The notes beneath the pieces are model-generated. The model saw only the letters and a program-made list of their open reading frames with translations. It was not told the origin of the DNA and made no database searches. Shown here in pieces: positions 41,384 to 53,600 of a stretch of DNA of 64,000 bases (the first letter of the stretch is position 1; each line of letters opens with the position of its first letter). Source of the DNA: Ficedula albicollis (lineage: Eukaryota; Chordata; Aves; Passeriformes; Muscicapidae); contig NC_021678.1 in the NCBI RefSeq assembly GCF_000247815.1, positions 10,289,351-10,353,350 of the forward strand, written 5' to 3'. A program made the translations under genes and the position numbers.

Positions 41384-44300
41384 CCCATCCCTAACTAGAA
41401 CTCCTCTGCTCTTTCCTGCCAACAGGTAAATCAGAAAATATTTCACAACTACAAAATGACCACAACATTCTTCCTGCTACCGACTGGTGAAAAACTCATA
41501 TTGATCTATGGAAGTTATCCAGCCTTCACCCCCAAAATAAATTGGATCTGACCACAATATTCAACAAAGAGATATATATTTGGATACTCAGTTCTGGGAC
41601 TAAAAGTAATTATTCTGAGACCAATTCACTATTATTTTTTGTCTTGATTGGCATGCTAAGCCTTTGAGGAAAACCAGCAACAGCCTGAAACCTGGCTGGG
41701 GCACACCAAACCTGGGCAGGAGTTCTTGGACCCTGTGCTGCTGCTCTCAGGGCTGGAGCTTTGCTGTGGCAGTTTGTTGTTCCATGTGCCATGGAAAGAG
41801 AGGAAAGGTGTCTGCAAGGCACAGAGAGCATGATGTGGACAGAGAAAAGGGGGTGGTTGTGCCTTTGGAGGCGAAGCTGTGTCTCAGTGCTCTGCCCATC
41901 TCTGCTGAGTTCCATTTCCAGCAGTGCTCAGGCTGATGGTGGAACTGACCCAGGCTCTCAGGTTTTACTCTATAGCAGAACTAATCCCATTCACCTCTCC
42001 CAGAAAAACAGTGCAGCTACTGCAGAAACATTTGTGGCTCCAACCTTCCCAGACTGTCCTGACAAAACATGTGTTTTCACAACCTGACTGCTAGGTTACT
42101 TAACACAGTTAAATTTAGCACAGTTAAATTTATATCCCCACGTTTCAAAAGTATTTCTATTTTTAGTATATTGGCATTTTTTAATCTCTGCTAGTGGGTT
42201 TTAAAACATAATGTCTCATTTGAATATATTAGCATATCAGTACCACAAGGTCATTTCAGAATGCAGGAGAAGAAAGCAGTTGTACATGCTGTTATTTTCC
42301 AAGACAACTGGGAGAAGCAAGAATGTAAATAGCCAACTATTTTGTTAAAAAAGACTCCAAAAACAAAACCACAGAAGAAACCCCAAGCCAAAACAGAAAA
42401 AAAAAAAAAAAAACCAAACAGGAATAATTTAAACAATGCATCCAACAGTCATTGATACACCTGTGCCATGGATTGCTCTGGCCTAAACTGTTCTGGATCC
42501 TTTTGTTTTTATGGATATTAAAAACACCCAATAAGGCTTTTCACATGGAAACTTCACAAAAGTTCTATGATGACAAATATAACAAAATTAAAAGGACTCA
42601 CAGTATTTTACTCATTGTTGCTAAGCAACTCTGCATTTGTAGACCATTACATTTCTGGTCAGTATGAGTAGCAGAGCAAACAAAACCCCAAAACAAAGGG
42701 AGCAGCCTGTTCAATACCTCTGCTTAGCTGAGAGTGCACCATGGTTACGGGACTGGGCTTGATTTGACAATCACTGCACTCAGGAAAGTCTTTTAACCAA
42801 CAGTGGTACCATGACAGAGTTAATTACAGTCTCTTGTCTTTGCCAATTCAAAAACAGTCTACCAGAGATGAGCAATCCAAGAAAGATAATTTTTTTTCAG
42901 TAAAAGAGCCAATTAAATATTTATCTGCAATAAATCGGCAGATTTGAAAATTTAAAAATTTATACACTGCATGTAATCATATTATAATCCACAACAGAAA
43001 CTCATGATGGTAATTTGTATTACAGTTATCCAATAAATTCCAGAAATTCAGTGGAAGGGTGACAATTATAAACATCGTGGCATTAATTCTGAATTTGGTG
43101 TTTTTGTAAGGGAAACTAACTAAAATTTGCCAAGAAATTCGGTTTTAAACTTGCTTGCTCTCATTGTGCACCTAGATCCATGGCTATAGTTTAGATCTAT
43201 CCATCCAAAGTACATCTGAGAACATACAAACCTGAACAGGAAATGGACCAGTAGAAAACAGAAAGGTCATCATCAAATTATAATTCTTTTTGATGTTATC
43301 AAATTCCTTCATCTTTCATTTGCTTTCATTATTCTTCAAAGAGACTTAAAAAATTACTCCTCCCTTTTTGATCAGTACAGCAATCAGAAAGTGCACAAGT
43401 TAATATTTTCCACTAATATATTGAGAAATTAAGGTGAAAATTAATTTATGAAGCATAAGGGTTTTTCTTAAATTATAGGATATTTCAGAGGGTACTTACA
43501 CTGCTTCTTGAACTTCTGAATTTTAAGACTGATAGACTGAGCAAAAAAGTTTCTCTTTGCACTTTATAAGGTATTCATGAATCCAATTAAGATATAGTAA
43601 AGGCTACAGAAATTTGTGAAAGCAATTGAGGAAATGTTTGAGGATTCAAATGAGGTTTTCTTTCACTTTTTGGTTGTGGTGGAAAAATAACATATATATG
43701 GCTCTTTAGGGAAATAGAAACACCTGCTTTGACCATTTAAAGCACCAAGTCTAACATTTCAATTTTTTAAACAGCTTTTTTATTCCTCTGTATTGCCAGA
43801 TGTGCCCTACTCCTTTTGACAATGAGAAGAGTTGCTTTCCAGACTCTGCCCACACAGATGCCCTCTAAAGTGTGCTGGGTGGAGGGGATTATTCCCTCTC
43901 CTTGCTCAGGTAGTGCTCCTGTTCACACAGCCCAGGTGGTCGCTGCCCAACTTGCTGCCTGTTGGCTCTGGGATATTTTTTTCTCTTATCTTATATTTAC
44001 GAATATATATACACAAACAACGGGACAGCTGGAGCAGCTGTCTCAGAGCCTTTATTCCATCACAGCCTCATTTTACAGAACCAAGCAAGGCAGATGGAAC
44101 AGCTTCAGCTGCTTGCTACAGCAGACAGGTTGTTCTTAGTTACATGGTCTTTTAAAAGCTTTTCAGCCAATAAGATAATACTAGAACCTGGCAAGTGCTT
44201 GCCCTAGCAAATGAGTACACTTACATGTACCTCTTCCTTCTAACAGTGCTTACTTGTAATGGTTTAAAACAATGGATAAAGCTTCATTATTAAACTTACA

Positions 44301-45368
44301 TAATTCTACTCTCTTGTTTAACACATTTTCTAAAGCCTATCTCTTCACAGCTCACAGCCCTGTTGTTTCTTGTCCTTGCATCTTCAGCATTCTTGCATTT
44401 ATCCATCCTAAGACTTACTTTCACACAACTTTCTGAGAGTCTTATACCTTTTCTATTTCCCTCAGCTGCAACATCCCAACAAGGACAGAAGGATGCTATG
44501 TGTGACTGAATGAAAAATCCCACTTGCACATTTTTTTTAAGCTGGTGACTTGACCATCCTAGCTCTGAGAAACACTACAGGTTCACAATTATTAATTCTT
44601 TCTCTTTCTTTTCATGTCCTTTTATTTCTACCTGCTCTAAATAATTTTATGCTCGTGTATACAGCAATTATTTTTCTCTCACAAGGAAGGAAAATTAACA
44701 TCTAAATTACTTCAAAAGCTAATAACCAGTAAAGCTGTCTGAGCTACTAAGACTGCAGCAAATTAGTAGAAACAAAACACTGTAAGATATGATTTGGACT
44801 TGCTTTTAAAGAAGAGTATTTAATTGAAGCAGGTTGAATACATGAAGACTACCTTTTATCTGACAGTGTGCATGACTCTAATCTATTGATATTTGGAAAA
44901 AACCTTCTCTTGTTACTATTTTTGTAATGAAGGGAATTATCTCAGCAAAGTATAGCCAGTTATCATCTTATATTCCAGACCCAAAAAGAGGTTACTTTAA
45001 AAACCTTTAATTAAGAAAAGGAAGGCAATTCATGAAGATTTTAATAGTCATTTTAATATCAGCAACTTTCAGTTAGCTAAAGAGAATTTTTTTGTCAAAA
45101 GCTAACAGAATCCACAAGTCCAGAAGCGGAGTGTTGGCAGCAATTATTTCAGCAGGGAATTGCTGACAATGCTACATAAAAGTTTCTCAAGGGAGATGTA
45201 AACTCATGCTACATTATTTTAAAGAAAGTTTTAATGTCTTTCTTAGAACTAGAATTTAGGAGTTTAAGTGTGGAATACTTACGCATTACCAACACATGCA
45301 CTTGTTACTGTAACTAAATATACAGAAAAAAAAAATACAGGGTTTGCAATTGGTTTAGCATATTTTAG
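41384..45368. other. Noncoding DNA with GC-richer patches
   Basis: No gene was recognised. GC-richer patches lie at about 41650-41960 and 43840-43970. Their frames overlap on both strands and show no family motifs. A short direct repeat of cacagttaaattta lies at about 42103-42132 and an A-run at about 42397-42412. Confidence 0.5.
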
Positions 45369-45872
45369 CAAGTTTTTCAATGGCACCAAGCTGTGTGGTG
45401 CTGCTGAGACACTGGAGAGAAGGGATGCCATCCACAGGAACCTTGAAAGGCCTGAGAGGTGGGCCCAAACAAACCTCATGAAGTTCAACAAGGCAGGACA
45501 AGGTCCTGCACCTGGGTCAGGGCAATCCCAATACAAACACAGGCTGGGTGGGATTGCAAAAGGATTGGGAGAATGACTTAAAGGTGTTGGTCAACAAAAT
45601 GTTCAACGTGACCTGGCAGTGTGTGCTTGCAGCCCACAAAGCCAATTGTGTCCTGGGCTGGATTATTTGTATTACTTTTTTACAAAGCAAAAACAGAAGG
45701 GTCACAAACACAGGCTGGGTGGGATTGCAAAAGGATTGGGAGAATGACTTAAAGGTGTTGGTCAACAAAATGTTCAACGTGACCTGGCAGTGTGTGCCTG
45801 CAGCCCACGAAGCCAATTGTGTCCTGGGCTGTATTATTTGTATTACTTTTTTACAAAGCAAAAACAGAAGGG
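45369..45872 (+). mobile_element. CR1 LINE fragment, reverse-transcriptase C-terminal region
   Basis: The plus strand follows the CR1 ORF2 region downstream of the polymerase active site. Recognisable blocks are TKLCGAAETLERRDAIHRNL, ERWAQTNLMKFNKA and, after a frameshift, DLKVLVNKMFNVTWQC and LAAHKANCVLG. The catalytic FADD box that should precede TKL reads FFNG, so both active-site aspartates are gone. The frame breaks after KFNKA through a small deletion. About 171 bases (from about 45534) are duplicated inside the element. It has no 3' UTR and is an inactive relic. Confidence 0.85.
45534..45872 (+). repeat. 171-bp tandem duplication inside the CR1 relic
   Basis: aggctgggtgggattgcaaa recurs at 45541 and 45712, period 171. 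Copies differ at several bases (tgtgcttgca versus tgtgcctgca, cccacaaag versus cccacgaag, gctggatta versus gctgtatta). Because 171 is divisible by three, the frame stays open across both copies and produces a 168-codon frame at 45548-46054 that is not a real gene. Confidence 0.9.
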
Positions 45873-46020
45873 AAAAGTGCATAATCAGAACTCTGGAAAG
45901 TGTGAACAGAAATTTAAGTATTTTAGCAAACCTTTCTGTGAGGACAGCCTTGATACCAGAAAGTTTCAAGTCATCTGAAAAGGTGCAGTTGAAGTGCAGT
46001 GAAAATTATAACATAGACCT

Positions 46021-46140
46021 CTGCTCTCATATCTATATACCTATATATATCTAATCATCTATATCTATATATCTATATCTCTCTCTATATATATCTAATT
46101 ATCTATATCTATATATATATCTATATCTACCTATCTGTAT
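46021..46140. repeat. Imperfect TATC/TA microsatellite
   Basis: Alternating tctatatc, tatata and tctaatcatc blocks form a degenerate tetranucleotide array of about 120 bases just downstream of the CR1 relic. Confidence 0.9.
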
Positions 46141-46284
46141 AATGATACCATGAACATATTATCTGTCCTAGTGTGTAGGACTATTGTCACACACAGTTAT
46201 ACTATTTCAGCACAGCATTTACTCCCAAAGTTTATACACCTCTCACTGTCTCTGAATTGAGAATTATTAATTCCTGTGGCATTA

Positions 46285-46400
46285 TTCACCACAACATCTC
46301 AAAGTGCTTTACAAGTATCATTGGACAGATGGGGAAGCTGAGACAGAATTGTGAGGCAGCTTTCACAAGGTCTTGCAGCAAGACTCCAGTAAAACCAAGA
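46285..46400 (+). mobile_element. Possible MIR-like ancient SINE fragment
   Basis: The order tctcaaagtgctttacaagt, then cagatggggaagctgagaca, then ttcacaaggtcttgcagcaa matches the core and tail of MIR-type SINEs (a gctttaca block, a gatgaggaaactgaggca block, a caaggtcacacagc block). The copy is diverged, as expected of an element more than 100 million years old. Confidence 0.45.
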
Positions 46401-46535
46401 ACAAATGTCATGGTCTTACCATCTATCTGTGAGACACACAGATGTACGAATATTACATCCTTCATTGTTCCTCCTACCTGAGATTTAAAAGCAAAAGATT
46501 CTTGTAGAGACTTATGTTTACCTTCACTATATATA

Positions 46536-46583
46536 TATATGTACTGTAGTGTGTATATATATATATACTATAGTATATATTGT

Positions 46584-46664
<81 letters not shown>

Positions 46665-46696
46665 GAGAGAGAGAGAGGGAGTATATATACAATATT
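46536..46696 (+). repeat. TA repeat, G80 run and GA repeat
   Basis: A (TA)n stretch (about 46531-46582) passes into a pure G run at 46584-46663 and then (GA)n to about 46678, followed again by tatatatac. The G run sits at the switch between two dinucleotide repeats. It may be an expanded microsatellite or a collapsed, misread junction. Confidence 0.9.
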
Positions 46697-46884
46697 ATAG
46701 TCCTTTATATATTAAAGATTCAAAGTTTATCCTAGCTTTTGGTTTTGTTCCGATTTAAATATTATAGATAATATTGCCCATTTTATTCTTATAGCTCTTC
46801 ATATATTAAAGATTTAAAGTTTATCCTAGCTTTTGGTTTTGTTCTGATTTAAATATCATAGATAATATTGCCCATTTTATTCTT
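46697..46884. repeat. 94-bp tandem duplication, two copies
   Basis: atatattaaagatt recurs at 46707 and 46801, period 94. A few substitutions separate the copies (gattcaaag versus gatttaaag, gttccgatt versus gttctgatt, atattatag versus atatcatag). A few bases of a third start (atagct) follow at 46885. Confidence 0.9.
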
Positions 46885-49800
46885 ATAGCTTGGTAAATTA
46901 GCTCTGGGAACAGAGACTGAAACCTACAAACTGATGGAAAACACAAGTTCATACGACAGACCAGAGGCAGTCACAGGAGATTATCCAGCAGCCTGACACA
47001 GCTGGAAGAATTCTGGATCAAAGACAGACAAAGAACAACATCTAACCCTGAGGTAGCAGTGTTGTTCTGCAGAATGTGTTTCCAGGTGTGTGAGAGCCTC
47101 TAACCCTGCTGCTGCAAGGACATACTGGGGGTGTACAGAACAAAAACTCTCTCTGTCTGTGTGTGTGTGTGTATTATGGCCTCTGCTTTCTGCATACTCT
47201 CTCCCTGGCATTTGTTTGCACCTCGTGGTAACCACGTCTCTAAGAGGAGCAAGGACAGGTGTCCCTGGAATTTCTGCATACAAGCACTTCATGGACCTCT
47301 GCAGTTTTACCACTGAGCTCCCTTAGGCTGGTGTAACCCTTAAGCCCCACAGCAAACATCACTCGTGTATGGATCTTTTTAGCTTTTCCTGGGGAATTTA
47401 TCCCATCACTGATCCTTCAAAGTTTAAAATAGCTTCTCTAAGAATTCACAGCAGTAGCTATTTCAAATAATTTTGCCAGTATCTCAACTGCCTCTTAAGA
47501 TGGATCATCTTTTCTGCAAGCATGCTTTTCCTGCAGCTTCTATATAGTAGGGTATACTACCTGTTTTTCCAGTAACTCTATATAGAAATGAGAGACATGG
47601 TAATAAGTTGATTAATATTAATCTGGCTTCCTCCTGAAGAAAATGAGGAAATTGGGAGTTTTAATACTTCTTTCTAATTAAATTTTACTTCTTATAGGTC
47701 ACTAGTTACCAAGTACTTCTGTAGTTTCAGCTCTTTATACACTTTTTTTGAAAGGAAGTTACAAAAGTCTATCTTAGAACCCAGAGTTAGTAGCTAGTCC
47801 ATGACAAATACTTTTGGTATCGTTTCATGAAGGTCAGTTCACCAAATGTGCATATGCCTCTCTGCTTGATGCCCCAGCTATCCAATCTTCAATATATATG
47901 AGTGTATTTAATCAAGCTTGATTAGCTTCTTCCCTTTGGTTCAAGCTTCTTAACTGCAGTGCCCATAAATTCTCTTGATACAGACAGGCTCAAATTCTAG
48001 TAAGATAAATTCAATTTCCCTTCATCTAGAAACACATTACAACAAAATACATTGAACAAAGAAATGAGAGGAATATGGAGAAATAAAACTAAAAATACAG
48101 CTCTCCATGAATCTGAAATTAAATTAAATTTGCAGGGTCAGATTGGGACTTGCCTTATGGTAAGCACAAAGCAGATCAAGGTTATAGAAGCCATTAGTCT
48201 CCCACAGAGACTTTCTCTTTCCTTTATTCCAGTGAGACCTTTGCTAGGTGGTATCTCAAAGACACAGCATGGAAACTAAAGATTGGTTTTCTAACTAAGG
48301 CACAAGTGCATATTTATGTATTCCCAAGTGGGCAAGTATCTCAGTGCCTTTGAGCAGTCCTGAGAGCCACAGACATGCACTGTTTAGAACCAAGCCAACT
48401 GGCCTTAAGCAGTGAAAAAGTTTTCAATATATTTAAGATAAAGAACAACATTAATGACTGGCTGCATGTCTGGGAGTTCTAAAATATAACATTGCTTACA
48501 TGTTTAATTCTGCTCTGTAAATACTCTGCTACAGTACAATAAATAATTTCCAATTGCACTGGACCCTAAAGTGATTGAAATATTCATATAGTGGCAGAGT
48601 TAGACGAATTATTCTCTAGTGAAAGATTTAATTATCTTGAGAATGGTTCCCAAAACGGAATGGTTTGAAAAATTACCTTTTAAAATCCATTTTAGAGATA
48701 CTATTAAAATCTTGATTAAAGAAAAGACAAAGATTATTGTGACAAGTTAAACCCCCCACCAAGATGTGGATTTATTTAGATACAAACGTTGTGCAGTGAG
48801 TAATTGCAAAGCTAAGACAAATCACACTTTCTTTTCCATAGAATATTCTAGGGCATGAGCAGATTGAGCATACTTGCATGTTTAATATAATCTCCTCTGC
48901 TCCTCACTTCAATGCATTCTGATATGGCCATTATTATTTACCATATCCCCAAAGCACATTTAACCTCCCCCAGCTCAGAAAAGTCATGAAAAGACTAACA
49001 TCTTTTAGATCTCTCTGAATTTCTACATATCCATTTTATTTTCCTGACATCTCCCACACATATGAATTATTTTAATTTCTCTAAACAATTTTTAGCAGAA
49101 TGATGAAGAGAAATGAGACAAAAGAATTGTAATGTCCCAAAGACTGTTAAGTATTTCTAGAATTGCACTAAACTACAATTATATATATTCTTTCTTAGCT
49201 TATTGGCAATTAAGAAAACAGATACACAGTATGCACATCACAGTGTCCTTAAGTTCCCAAAGCATAATTCAGAATAATGTGTGTGGAAGTGAAAATGTCC
49301 TTTTTGGTTAAGACACAGCTTCAAATCAGATACAAGTTGGTTTGATAATATTTTAATGGCTTTTATAGAGATTCTTACTACCTGGTTAGTTACCACTGAT
49401 TATACCTTTATTATAACTCACAAAGTATTCTGGGGTACAATTCTGTCCCAGCTTTAAACAGGATTTGTCAGCAATGGCACAGATGGGAGACTATTTTCTA
49501 AAAGAGAATGATCAAGAGATCTGTCACAGTAGAAATAGGAAAAAAAGATTTGAATAGAAACAACAAGGTACACAGTGTTTACCATCTAATGTGCATGATA
49601 CTCTGCATAGCTTTGTAGCCTCACTATTACGGTGAAGATAGCATCACTTAGAATTTGGTACCTTAATAATTAATGTATACACAAATTCTTGCAAGATATC
49701 TAAAATCTACTGTGCATAGGTAGATAAGGAAAACATTTCTCAAATACAAATAGGCACACCTTCAGTGCTGAAAACCAAGAAGAGCAGCGAAATACAAATG

Positions 49801-50516
49801 AGACTGTGGGCTCCAGCTCTCTCTGCACGGTTTTTGCCCAGAGAGTTTTGATGTCAAGCAGGTCTCACACACATCCACTCGTCAGAGAGTCACTGTGGAC
49901 AGATGTTCCTGTTGCACTGGTTTACAGGAGGTATTAAGATCAAAGAGTGCCAACAGGAATGGTCTTTCCCACCAGATCCCCTCTACAAACATGGAGAAAG
50001 CAAATAAGAGCCATCTGTTATTTTGCCAGTACAGATGTTAGTTTGTTTTATAAGACCTTTGCTGCATATCCACTCCAGCTGGGATAAACTTCACTTTGTT
50101 TACGCTGGGAACAAGGAGCAGTGTGCACATTCTGAAAGGCAGCTAACGGCCCTCTAATGGAACTATAACTAGTGAGACAGAATGGCAGGAAGTACAGTTC
50201 CAAAAACAATACTAAGAAGCAGTCAAAAAATCAGAATTGGCAAAAACTTGTGCCACTTTTGCCAAGAATTTGATTAAACGTTTGCTTGAAAACTTGGTTT
50301 GTCAAATTTTGAATATAGCCTGATGAGCAAGAATATTCAGGGGATCTCTCAGCTACATGGATATTCCTTTTATTTCTATTTTCCCTTGTTTCTCTTTCCA
50401 TTATCTTTCCTTAAAATTATTTTTGCAATAAAAGTCTTACAGCTCCTCTGTTCCTTGTTATATACTAACCCAATCTCCTCCCTATTTTAACCAAGGTTTC
50501 TGCTTTAAGTCTGAGC
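46885..50516. other. Noncoding DNA, nothing recognised
   Basis: No supportable exon or transposon. A short TG repeat lies at about 47153-47174. The remaining sequence is ordinary AT-rich DNA. Confidence 0.55.
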
Positions 50517-50630
50517 CTTGGCTTTCTGTTATGAATTCTATGCCATTTTAATGTCACATGTTTTTATTTCCCAAAAAAGTCTTGGCTTTCTGTTATGAAT
50601 TTTAATGTCACATGTTTTTATTTCCCAAAA
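50517..50630. repeat. 64-bp tandem duplication, second copy shortened
   Basis: cttggctttctgttatgaat occurs at 50517 and 50581. The second copy lacks about eleven bases (the ctatgccatt part) and then continues with the same ttaatgtcacatgtttttat stretch. The deletion shows that the copies have diverged. Confidence 0.85.
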
Positions 50631-53600
50631 GGAAAACAACACAAAGTCCCATCTACAGAAGCAGAACAATCAATTCATCCCTAATTTCTCAAATTGATGT
50701 TACAATTTGGTCTCTGTAGGAAAATTGGGATAAATGCTAATATTCTAATAAGAACCTAAAATATGTGTATATATATTTGCAGGAAAAATATATAAACATT
50801 TTTTTGCCTGCAGCCTAAGACAACTAACACAATTTTAAGTATACTTTCTTAATACCAGCCTAATTACCTTCAAATGTTTTGTTTTCATACTACTAGAATA
50901 ATGCAGTTTCATCTGAATACAACATTATGAAGTGCAGCAAAAGCATTTGACCTCATATTGGCAAAAAACTTAGACACATTGTTTCTTAAAGCCCCACTAG
51001 CCATTTGAAGAACAGACAGGAAGGTCAGGAGCACCACATCAAGATGCATGTCCCTCTAGGAAGAGTTTGTCTCTAGGAGGCACAGGTCAATTCTGAGCCT
51101 CAGCTCTGCTCTCTTTACATGGCATGTAAATTCCCCTGAAATACAGCTGCAGTTTTACTCTGCTCTCAGGGACAGCAGACACGCATTGCAGGGCAAATAG
51201 AGTGCACATATGACAAATAGTTTGAGATTCAGAGACTACAGTTTCATTTCTGCCTTGATTTCCAAAGCAGAAAAAAAATTTTCTTTTCCCTCACCTAAAA
51301 TTTAAATTGCTGTGCACCTTCTATCTTGTTTCTTGCATAGTTTCATGGCCCACCAGTCAGAAACTCTCATGCTGGTTGATTGTGAGACAAAACAACATTT
51401 CAGCTCTGTTTTCCTGCCAGGTACATACAGAAGATCCTTTACATGAGCTAAAACTTATATTTCTTTCTTTAGGGTTTCCTTACTGGACCATAGATCAATC
51501 TCACAAATTCAGAAATTTGCAGGAGACTTTGATTTCACACATCATGGGGCCTTTCCTTTCAAATTTCTCTTAGTGCCATTTCAAAATAACTGTCTTTTCT
51601 GACAACAAACTTGATACTTACAGAAATCTTGGCAGAACACAGATTTTTGTTATATCAACTAGAGAAAATGATTGCACATACCTGAGACCACTACGTGCCA
51701 TACCACCTTTCCTTAGGTCAAACCAACCCAAGGATCAATATGTCACCACAAAACACCAAGGCCAGCACATCAGGAATCTAAAAGACACTCTTTTAAGTAG
51801 CATATTTTCACTTTCCAGCTGGGCAGATGGATACACAGCAAGTTTTTCACTTGGTAGATCTGCTCTACATTAGCTATGAGCCCTGCTCTCTATAAGACAA
51901 TGTCACACGATGCACATCCTCTTCTATTCCAGATGTAGAAACACAAGTTAACTTTTGATGAAAATTTAATTTAAAAATATGAATCATGCATATTCCAATC
52001 ACTACATTATTTTAATTTTTCTGCAGTATTCACATTGAAAATAATGCAGTAACATTTTGAAAGTTTTCTGGAAGACCACATTAATTGTCACATTAATATA
52101 CACTTGTACCTTCGTAGCTTTTGAAAAATGCATTTCTTCTGCCTGTTGTCAAAGTACTGAAAATAATTAGCTGATAATGACTAGATGTGGCAACTCCAGG
52201 ACTTCAGACGTAACATTTCCATTTAACCACCTATAAATACAGTCATTAAAAGTAACTAATTACTCCTGAGTGATTGTCACTTAGCACATGTGAGTCAGAC
52301 TTCAGAAATACAGAAAGATCTTGTTTCTACAAATGCCTGGTACAAAAACATTTTAAATGGTGTTCTCCAACATAATTAAAGTACAAAGAGAAGGATATTT
52401 GTTATTCCAGTGGATATATCTGGTGTCTAGTAAAGTAAACCTTATAAGACAATAAAAGCCTCAGTTGCAAAATATTCGTTTCTGAAAAGAAAGTAAAACA
52501 AAAGAAAAAGGAAGCTGAGAAACCTTTCAGATGTTTGTATTTCTCTGTACAATCAGAGCTCTCCAACTACTCTGTCCATGCTCCCAGTCCTTTGGGGATT
52601 GCATTTATTGAACTCTTAGATCTGCCCTGATGCCAGCCTGCTGAGAAATTCTCACAGAGAAGGGCATTGATTAATTTTGCTGTCTTGCAGAGATTAACTG
52701 GTACATATCTTAGTCCAGAGAAAGGGGAAAAGAATGACAAGTTGAGCACTACCATCATCAACCTGATATTTAGGCTAGAGAGTAGTCCTTGAATTAAAGA
52801 ATTTAGTCCAATAGTGTGAAGAAATATAGGAAAGCACAAATATAAGCCATCAATGTTACAAATGTCTTTGTTATTCAGGATGCCTCCTCTTAACAGAAAA
52901 ATGGAAGAAATTCTCCCCTATTAATTTTCTCTCAGTTTTCCTCAGCCCAGATACACCACTGAGTAGCCATTCACTAAAGAAAAAGTAGGCACAGGGGCAA
53001 ACTGGCTAAATGACATGCACCCAGTAACAAACTCCTTCCCACACATCAGCCCACAATCATTGTAGTAATGATCACTGAGGTTCAGCACCCAACAGAAAAT
53101 AACTGAAAATTATAAAATGTATTAAGTTCTACACTTGCACAGTTCTTCTTTTTTGGGTTATACCTCCACTTACAGTTTTCATTTCTAAGTAGGAGGGAAA
53201 ATGGCTTTCTCCTTTAGAAAGTCCTGTGCATGTACAATGGAAGCTGATACATTTGCAAACTGAGAAGGCTTTTATGGTGATGGTCCCTCCTTTTCTTCCT
53301 CTCACTAAAGAGAAAAGATTATTTGCTGAAGCTGAGAGAGGGCTTTAGTGATAAATTCAAGAAACAGAACACTGAGTAATTTCAGAAACAAAGAATGATG
53401 ACTTTTCATACCAGAAAAACTGCAGTTTGAATTTTTGATGGAAAGTTAAGCAAACACTTCCATTTCCTAAAGAAAGATGACAGAGGTAGATATGATGAGC
53501 AAAGTCTAAGGAATTAATAAATCTCGACTATGATCCAAGTCCTTGCCATTCTCCAGCATTTCATTTAAGATGTTGTATTCAGTCATTCATGCAACATCTC

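Noticed and set aside
41610..42087. Overlapping frames on both strands in a GC-richer patch
   Set aside because: Open frames on both strands at once reflect GC composition. No motif or splice structure was found.
52567..52839. 90-codon minus-strand frame and a plus-strand exon-like segment after cttgcag near 52688
   Set aside because: Both strands are open over the same bases, no family was recognised and no neighbouring exon supports either.
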